Positions 59,701 to 64,000 of a DNA stretch of 64,000 nt are shown in pieces (the stretch's first letter is position 1; the number at the start of each line of letters is the position of its first letter). The notes beneath the pieces are model-generated. The model searched no databases. It saw only the letters and a program-made list of their open reading frames with translations, and had not been told where the DNA came from. The translations under genes and the position numbers were made by a program. Source of the DNA: Streptomyces atratus (GTDB taxonomy: Bacteria; Actinomycetota; Actinomycetes; Streptomycetales; Streptomycetaceae); assembly GCF_014648655.1 (NCBI RefSeq), contig NZ_BMRN01000001.1, positions 550,092 through 614,091 on the forward strand, in the 5' to 3' direction.

Positions 59701-60636
59701 CGCCCCGACGGATCCGCCGACCGTGCCCAGCTCCGTCAGCAGCACCTCGACCAGGCCGTCTTCGACGTCCAGTCCCACGCTGCCTGCCGGGCGGCGGATC
59801 GCGTCCTTGAGTTCGCCCTCCGTCATCGGCTCCAGCAGGACCGGCCCGGCCCGGAGCGCCGCCCGGAGCTGCGGATGGGCCGTGCACGCGGCATAGAAGT
59901 CCGCGCGTACTCCCAGCACCACGACCGCCCCGCCCGAGGGCCGGGCCAGACGGTCGAGCACGTCGATGAGCCACTGCCGTTCGGTCTCGTCGCCGCAGGC
60001 CGTGAAGATCTCCTCGAACTGGTCGACCACGACGACCAGGCCCGCGGAGGGGGACTCCCCGGCGGGCGCCGGATCGCCGGCTCCGGTGATCTCGCGCAGC
60101 TCGGCAAGGCACCTTGCGGGATCGGCCCGCCACGCCGGTGCCGTGCGCCGGGCGGTCTCGGCGTCGAGCCCGGCGGCGGCCGCCAGTGCCAGGGCCGGGG
60201 ATGCCGTCGGGGTCAGCAGCAGCCGCGGCCAGGTGCTCGACCCCGCCACCGGAAGCCGGCCGTCGTCCAGGGCCGGCAGTACCCCGGCCGCGAGCAGGGA
60301 CGACTTCCCTGCCCCCGAGGGGCCGATCAGCACCAGCGGGCCGCCCTCACGCATCCGGGCGTCCATCCGCTCGCACACGAGGTGGACCATGCGCTCACGG
60401 CCGTAGAACCACTGCTTGTGTTCGTCGTCGAACGGGACCAAGCCCGGGTACGGGCACGGCACTTGGTCGGCGCCGGGGCCGGGCACGGTTCTGCGTCCCT
60501 CGTCGCCGAGGCGGACGTGGAGGTCGCGGCCGGCCATGAAGGCGCTGCCGCCGCCGGTCACGCGCGCCTCCTGCCGTCTCGGCTGCCAGAGGGGCGGCTC
60601 GTCGGGGGGCGATGCCTCGGTGCTGCGTTCGGTCAC
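56746..60636 (-). CDS. nSTAND-type NTPase with TM segment and 14 WD40 repeats
   Basis: A 1296-residue protein. Residues 26-42 carry the shared motif VTGGGSAFMAGRDLHVRL. The NTPase domain (about 60-500) has Walker A GPSGAGKSSLL (105-115), Walker B LVVVVDQFEEIFTACG, and a helical region TTGRLPLLAHALRATWQQRH. A membrane helix (AVATITALAVVASLAAVFAF, about 540) precedes 14 WD-type repeats (FSPDGRTLAAG-like), enough for two seven-bladed propellers. GTG 60636 overlaps the stop of the previous gene (GTGA). STAND NTPases act as triggered switches in defence or cell suicide; it is the last gene of the four-gene cassette and probably the sensor or central switch. Confidence 0.9.
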   Translation of the reverse strand: MTERSTEASPPDEPPLWQPRRQEARVTGGGSAFMAGRDLHVRLGDEGRRTVPGPGADQVPCPYPGLVPFDDEHKQWFYGRERMVHLVCERMDARMREGGPLVLIGPSGAGKSSLLAAGVLPALDDGRLPVAGSSTWPRLLLTPTASPALALAAAAGLDAETARRTAPAWRADPARCLAELREITGAGDPAPAGESPSAGLVVVVDQFEEIFTACGDETERQWLIDVLDRLARPSGGAVVVLGVRADFYAACTAHPQLRAALRAGPVLLEPMTEGELKDAIRRPAGSVGLDVEDGLVEVLLTELGTVGGSVGASTTGRLPLLAHALRATWQQRHGHTLTVDGYRVTGGIQGAIAMTANRLYDTLPPPCQEAARWVFLRLVIVGRDADDTRRRVRSEELLRDAPDRDAAARVLDDFTEGRLLTLDQDTVVMTHEVLIRAWPRLRDWIEHDRTGNLVRQDLEDAAALWEQAGREAAALYRGNRLETALAWAETRGAELSGVARAFLAAARHHQRRGQRLRRAAVATITALAVVASLAAVFAFRQEANAREFATKALQSRDQAINAAVTSASVQLGPTDPSLSAQLALTAYRMDPNPDAASRLITTQNTPLATRLPGPRGAVYTVAYSPDGHMLAAGSIDQNLVRLWDVSDPGRPVALGRPVPVDRSVNSILSLEFSPDGQVLAVGGHTSHNGDDGSGGFVDLWSLTSPSHPVLLGRPESPGIQGWDALSSVESLAFSPDGRTLAAVWHAGFVSLWNVTHPDDVKPAKAPLYLDCPDVFSHRVAFSPDGHTLAAACDDDAGTISLWDTTDPAHPVRGRSLKTGHPVNSLAFSPDGRTLAAGSTDSKVHLWKVADPGHPTSLGKPLTGPAQPVMSVAFSPDGHTLAAGSADRAIHLWNVTRPGAIGPLGRPLTGPGNSVTDVVFSPDSRTLAAGNSDGNVDLWSLPPTRIIGAGGNVVSVAFSPDGRTLAAGNQNKTVSLWNTADPNNPAPRGDPLTGPEDAVDAVAFSPDGRTLAAGDSGGTVTLWNTADPSHPVRLPETLTGANGLIFSLAFSPDGNTLAAAGDDKFGSIALWDVSDPAKPVTQPGISNSDTRSVESLAFSRDGTMLAAGGDGSNRQVGLWSTTDPGVRIGEPIDQPIATSTWVAFSPDGRTLATGNSRGTVTLWNATDPNHLTRRGSPLTVPGGSLWSVAFSPDGHTLAAAGHTDNGTINLWNVTDPDHPTAIGRPLTVDTGFVAVLAFSPDGHTLAATTDDGVATLWDLKVETAISRICAGSSGALSRQQWSRYVPELPYDPPCVTT

Positions 60637-61064
60637 GCCTGTCCGTCCCTGGTGACGGTCATGTCCCGGCCGGCCAGGAACGCGTCGCCGCCGGAGACGT
60701 GTGCCTCCAGCGTCATCGAGCCCGTGATCTGCTGTTCCGGGGTTCCGGCAGCGCGCGGTTCCCCGCCGAACAGCGCGCGCAGCTCGTCGACGACGTCCGG
60801 CCGCGTGGCCATGAGCCGGATGATGCGGGCCTGCCACTCGGCGACCAGCAGCCCCTGGAGCTCCTCGCCGTCGCCCGTCTGCCGTGCCTGAAGCAACTCG
60901 CCGCGCGCATCGGTGAGTTCCTCCTCGACGCGCTCCGGGTGAGCGGACCGCCACAGCGCCAGGACCAAGGACTTGGCCGCGCCCCAGCCGTCCGTCGCCA
61001 GCAGATCGATCAGGCGCGCCGCGGCTGCCGATGCCAGGCCGGCGAGTTCCACACTCGTCTCCAT
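60633..61064 (-). CDS. Small adaptor with shared GGxAxxAGRD motif
   Basis: A 143-residue helical protein (ELAGLASAAAARLIDLLATD, then RVEEELTDARGELLQARQTG and MATRPDVVDELRALFGG), resembling effector-associated/adaptor proteins of bacterial conflict systems. Its last part, AHVSGGDAFLAGRDMTVTR, matches the motif in the STAND protein and the TIR protein. ATG 61064 follows AAGGAG. It lies between the pseudokinase and STAND genes and overlaps the latter by four bases. Role as a bridge between sensor and effector is inferred. Confidence 0.8.
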   Translation of the reverse strand: METSVELAGLASAAAARLIDLLATDGWGAAKSLVLALWRSAHPERVEEELTDARGELLQARQTGDGEELQGLLVAEWQARIIRLMATRPDVVDELRALFGGEPRAAGTPEQQITGSMTLEAHVSGGDAFLAGRDMTVTRDGQA

Positions 61065-61080
61065 GTCTTCTCCTTGTCCC

Positions 61081-63306
61081 TTACCGCCCGTGGGCCGCGA
61101 TGGCGGTCATGGTCAGGTGGGAGGCGATGAACACGTGGTCGCCGCCCACCGTCCACATGAACCCCACGTCCGGCTGCCCGGGGTCGCTGTATCTCCACCG
61201 GGCCCTGCCGGTGGCCGCGTCGATGGCCCAGAGCGTCTTGGCGCCGTCGGTGGCGAAGACGGTGTCGGCCGAACACTGCGCGCTCTTGCCGCCCATCGCG
61301 AGGGAGGCGTTGAACTGGTTGGAACCGCCCATGTCGTTGGCGCCGTCGAGCGTCGCGACCCACTGGATCGTGCCGTCGGCCGTGGCCAGGGCGGCCAGGT
61401 CACTGCCGACCGGTACGTAGACGGTCGCGCCGTCCGGGCTGGAGAACGGGGTGCCGATCTTGACCTGGTCCCCGTTCTTCGCATCGAAGCGCCGATGCCA
61501 CTTCTCGTTGCCCGTGGCCGCGTCCACGGCGAACAGCGTGTCGCCATTGCCGCCGGCGAACAGGAACAGCCCGGCGGCGTAGCACGTCAGCGGCCAGCCG
61601 GTGTTGAAGTAGTACGACTTGTACGGGATGGATACCTTCCAGCCGCGGGCACCTTTCCTGCCTGCGTCGATCATCTGGACGCGGCCGGGTTTCTTGGCCG
61701 GAACGGCCGAGGCAGCCAGCAGGTGGGAACCGGTTGGCGGCACGAGCACGTTGTTGATGTCCGTGCCCTTGACCTGCCACAGCCCCTTGCCGGTCGCGGC
61801 GTTGAACGCACGGATGTAGCCGGTGGTCGGAGACTCGGCCGAGTACTTCCCGCCTTTCTGGCGCACCTGTCCGCATACATAGACCGCGTCCCCCGCGACT
61901 GCCACATAGTTACTCGGGTACATCGACACCAACGTGGGGCCGCCGGGGTCGTAGGCGGCAAGGTTGGTCGCCCACTTCACCTTCCCGCTGGCGGCGTCGA
62001 ACGCCGCCAGCAGGCCTGGCTGACTCGGTGTGTCGCAGAGCAGGTAGAACACTCCGTCCGCGTACGCCGTCCGGTACTCGAAGCTGCTCGTGCGGAACAT
62101 GTTGGTCGTGTTCAGTGGGTGGAACACGGATTTTCCGGTCGCGGCGTCCAGGAACGACGTAGCCTTGGCCGTGACCACCATGACCACCTTGTCGGACGCT
62201 TCCAAGCAGGTGGGGGCGTGCTTTCCGGCCTCCGACCATGCCTTGACGGCGTCGGGTCCGGCCAGAACGATCTGTTCCGGCCCGTCCGTCGAGGACGGCG
62301 ACGCGGAGGAGGCGGACGTGGATCGCGCGCCCGACGGAGAGGTCGGCCGCGCAGTGGGCCCGGGCCCGCCGGCCCGGCCGTCGGGTGCCGGTGACGAGTC
62401 GCCGGAGAAAGCGAGTGCTGCCGCGGTCCCGCCGAGTACGGCCGCGCCCCCGGCCAGAGCGGTGATCAGCTTCCGGCGGCTGACACCCGCGCCGACAGCG
62501 ATCTCCGGCGGCGGAGGAAGCGGGCCCAGGCCGCCACCCCCGGCGGACACCGATCCCACCGCCGCGGTTGCGGCGGCCATGTCGGCGGTCACCGTCGGCG
62601 GCAGCCAACTGCCCGCCAGGGCAGGCAGGTTCTGATGCCTCAGGTAGGCGATGAGTTGCTCCGCGGTGGGACGGTCCGACGGTTCCGGGTACAGGCAGCC
62701 GCCGATCACGTCACGCAGCGACACCGGGAGTGCGTCCGTGTCCGGCTCGCCTCCGGAAGCCGCGAACAGCACGGTCGACCCGAGGTCGAACATGTCGTCC
62801 GTCGGTGAGGGTGCCGGACTTCCGGTGGCTCCCACCATCCCCAGTGCGGTGATGCGGGGCCCGTCCATGGTCAGCAGCACCGAGTCCGGGTTCACCTCGC
62901 CGTGGACCGTACCGGCCGCGTGGAGTGCGGCCAGCGCCCGGGCGAGGCCGTCGGCGAGCACCCGCAGAGCCGGTTCGGACAGCGGGCCGTGCCGGTCCAC
63001 CGCCTGCCGGAGCGGCAGTCCGGCGGTGAACCGGGTCGCCAGCCAGGGAACCGGCGCGTCGGCGTCGGCATCCACCACCGGTATGAGGAAGGCACCGGAC
63101 AGCGTCCGTGCCGCCCCGACGGCGGCTCGGAACCGCTCCCGGAACCCCGGGTCCGCGGCGAGTTCGGGCCCCACGACCGTGACCGTGACGAGGAGCCCCT
63201 CGTCCGAGCGGGCCGCGAAGACTTCGCTCCCGCCGGCGGTGCTCTGTCTTCCGAGCAGCGCATACGGCCCGATCCGACGAGCACCGTCTGCTCCGGGATG
63301 ATCCAT
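61081..63306 (-). CDS. Pseudokinase - TM - PQQ-like beta-propeller protein
   Basis: A 741-residue protein. Residues about 12-265 have a protein kinase fold, but key residues are gone: no lysine in LLVTVTVVGPEL, HGEVNPDSVLL in place of HRDxKxxN, and ALGMVG in place of DFG. A linker, a membrane helix (KLITALAGGAAVLGGTAAAL, about 300-322) and a Ser/Pro-rich spacer precede an outer PQQ-type propeller (about 370-741; repeats of AFDAASGKVKWATNL, DAATGNEKWHRRFD, AIDAATGRARWRY). ATG 63306 follows GAGGGG, ten bases after the TIR gene's stop. It looks like a membrane sensor whose kinase domain only binds or scaffolds. Confidence 0.87.
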   Translation of the reverse strand: MDHPGADGARRIGPYALLGRQSTAGGSEVFAARSDEGLLVTVTVVGPELAADPGFRERFRAAVGAARTLSGAFLIPVVDADADAPVPWLATRFTAGLPLRQAVDRHGPLSEPALRVLADGLARALAALHAAGTVHGEVNPDSVLLTMDGPRITALGMVGATGSPAPSPTDDMFDLGSTVLFAASGGEPDTDALPVSLRDVIGGCLYPEPSDRPTAEQLIAYLRHQNLPALAGSWLPPTVTADMAAATAAVGSVSAGGGGLGPLPPPPEIAVGAGVSRRKLITALAGGAAVLGGTAAALAFSGDSSPAPDGRAGGPGPTARPTSPSGARSTSASSASPSSTDGPEQIVLAGPDAVKAWSEAGKHAPTCLEASDKVVMVVTAKATSFLDAATGKSVFHPLNTTNMFRTSSFEYRTAYADGVFYLLCDTPSQPGLLAAFDAASGKVKWATNLAAYDPGGPTLVSMYPSNYVAVAGDAVYVCGQVRQKGGKYSAESPTTGYIRAFNAATGKGLWQVKGTDINNVLVPPTGSHLLAASAVPAKKPGRVQMIDAGRKGARGWKVSIPYKSYYFNTGWPLTCYAAGLFLFAGGNGDTLFAVDAATGNEKWHRRFDAKNGDQVKIGTPFSSPDGATVYVPVGSDLAALATADGTIQWVATLDGANDMGGSNQFNASLAMGGKSAQCSADTVFATDGAKTLWAIDAATGRARWRYSDPGQPDVGFMWTVGGDHVFIASHLTMTAIAAHGR

Positions 63307-63316
63307 CCTCAGCCCC

Positions 63317-63925
63317 TCACGCCAGCCTGATCGTCTGATCACGGGCCGCCTGGTAAGCGCTGCCGCCGCCGGACACATGGGCCGTCATGGTGATTGATGG
63401 CTCCGGATCGGCGGCCGGCTCCGTGCCGTGCCCGGGTTCGACAGCGGGGTCGGTATCGGTATCGGACAGGAGAGCGGTCACCGCGTCGCCCAAGTGCTCC
63501 AGCCCGTCCGGCAGATGGGTCTCCGGAACGCGGAGGAACTGCAGGCGCGCCAGCTCCGCGATCTCGGCCGGCAGCGCCGAGGCGTCGGGCAGCATCGTCG
63601 CGTCACCCAGAAGTACCGGGACGACGCGGTTTCCCGCCCGCAGCGCTGTCGCGATCTCCAGCCGGACCCAGTCGTGAGCCCGGTCCAGGAGCCGCACCCC
63701 GTCCTCGCTCCGCGCGTCGAGCCACCCTGGCCCGATCAGTACGCACATGAGCTCGCACTCGGCGGCCTGCCTCCGCAGGATCTCGGCGAAATCGGCCCCG
63801 GGCGGTATCGACCGGCCCGACTTGAAGATCTCGTCGGCACCCAAGCGGTCGGACAGCGCGCGGTAGACGCGATTTCGCATCCACCGGGAGTCCGGTTTGC
63901 GAAAGCTGAGGAAGATGCGCGGCAC
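63317..63925 (-). CDS. TIR-domain protein with C-terminal shared motif
   Basis: A 202-residue protein. Residues 1-150 form a TIR domain: RIFLSFRKPDSRWMRNRVYR, IPPGADFAEILRRQAAECEL, VLIGPGWLDAR, then DWVRLEIATALRAGNRVVPV, where Trp-x-x-x-Glu suggests the catalytic Glu of NADase TIRs. A linker of Asp/Pro/Glu leads to the terminal motif TAHVSGGGSAYQAARDQTI. It may deplete NAD+ or produce a signal nucleotide on activation. GTG 63925 follows GAGGGGG. It is the first gene of the cassette, suggesting it is the effector recruited by the STAND protein through the shared motif. Confidence 0.88.
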   Translation of the reverse strand: MPRIFLSFRKPDSRWMRNRVYRALSDRLGADEIFKSGRSIPPGADFAEILRRQAAECELMCVLIGPGWLDARSEDGVRLLDRAHDWVRLEIATALRAGNRVVPVLLGDATMLPDASALPAEIAELARLQFLRVPETHLPDGLEHLGDAVTALLSDTDTDPAVEPGHGTEPAADPEPSITMTAHVSGGGSAYQAARDQTIRLA

Positions 63926-64000
63926 AATTGCCCCCTCTCTGGCAAGCCTTGACGTCAGGGATCGTGCTCACCCTAGGGGCGCCGTACTCGCCCGGTGGCT

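Noticed and set aside
57967..60891. Plus-strand open frame of 974 codons opposite the STAND gene
   Set aside because: Composition is the antisense of WD repeats (repeated GGRQGAAVGAER-like words); no family features and no ribosome site.

Overview
The window looks like a chromosomal stretch from a Streptomyces or very close relative. It is very GC-rich with strong third-position GC bias, uses many GTG starts, and carries typical streptomycete families: WhiJ/AbaA-like/DUF397 trios, DUF4097 with DrrAB-type ABC genes, SigE-type sigma factor, DasR-type operator at a chitinase, Hanks-type kinases, F420/LLM oxidoreductase. No rRNA, tRNA, CRISPR array or complete insertion sequence was seen.

Layout. 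0-3.4 kb: an XRE-cupin regulator divergent from a zinc alcohol dehydrogenase and an APC permease. 3.5-10.7 kb: two large proteins sharing one N-terminal module (four membrane segments followed by a class III prepilin/Flp-like segment). The first (3597-5594) is followed by a lipoprotein and a DUF3592 protein. The second (7511-9955) carries a Gly/Ser/Ala linker and a C-terminal restriction-endonuclease-fold toxin domain, with a probable immunity gene just downstream (6725-7453). 10.9-14.7 kb: DinB-like, PEP-mutase-like, SpoIIE-type phosphatase and LLM oxidoreductase genes. 14.97-18.6 kb: a strictly 10-bp-phased repeat array upstream of a ribbon-helix-helix gene, then DUF4097 and a DrrA/DrrB-like ABC exporter. 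18.9-21.5 kb: a Ser/Thr kinase fused to a 14-TM MFS transporter. 22.3-28.5 kb: a scrambled accessory area with three generations of WhiJ-like/DUF397 genes (one intact, two decayed), a phage/ICE-like remnant (HNH, excisionase-like HTH, truncated AAA gene), a frameshifted NUDIX gene and a DUF6193-like gene.

28.5-40.5 kb: a Tad/Flp (type IVc) pilus locus on the minus strand: zinc-ribbon protein, CpaB, CpaE/TadZ, two TadE-like pseudopilins, TadA, TadB, TadC, a NarL-type two-component pair, Flp pilin, TadG-like protein, lipoprotein and OmpA-like protein. As read here, the TadA ATPase is broken by a deletion of about 38 nt that removes the Walker B region. 41-45.2 kb: a GH18 chitinase under a DasR-type operator and a second Hanks kinase. 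45.7-49.2 kb: sigma factor with probable anti-sigma partner, then two membrane glycosyltransferase genes. 49.4-54.9 kb: a D-amino-acid type catabolic island (RidA, IclR regulator, PfkB sugar kinase, fold-III PLP enzyme, N-acyl-D-amino-acid deacylase). 55-56.7 kb: a secreted subtilase preceded by the decayed tail of another. 56.7-63.9 kb: a tight four-gene minus-strand cassette, TIR - pseudokinase/PQQ propeller - small adaptor - nSTAND/TM/WD40, in which three proteins share a short Gly-Gly-x-Ala-Tyr/Phe-x-Ala-Gly-Arg-Asp motif. It looks like an NTPase-controlled conflict (defence or suicide) system.

The two most interesting systems are the pilin-headed polymorphic toxin/immunity pair, plausibly linked to the Tad machinery 20 kb away, and the TIR/STAND cassette with its shared adaptor motif. 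The 10-bp phased operator array is a third, independent novelty candidate.
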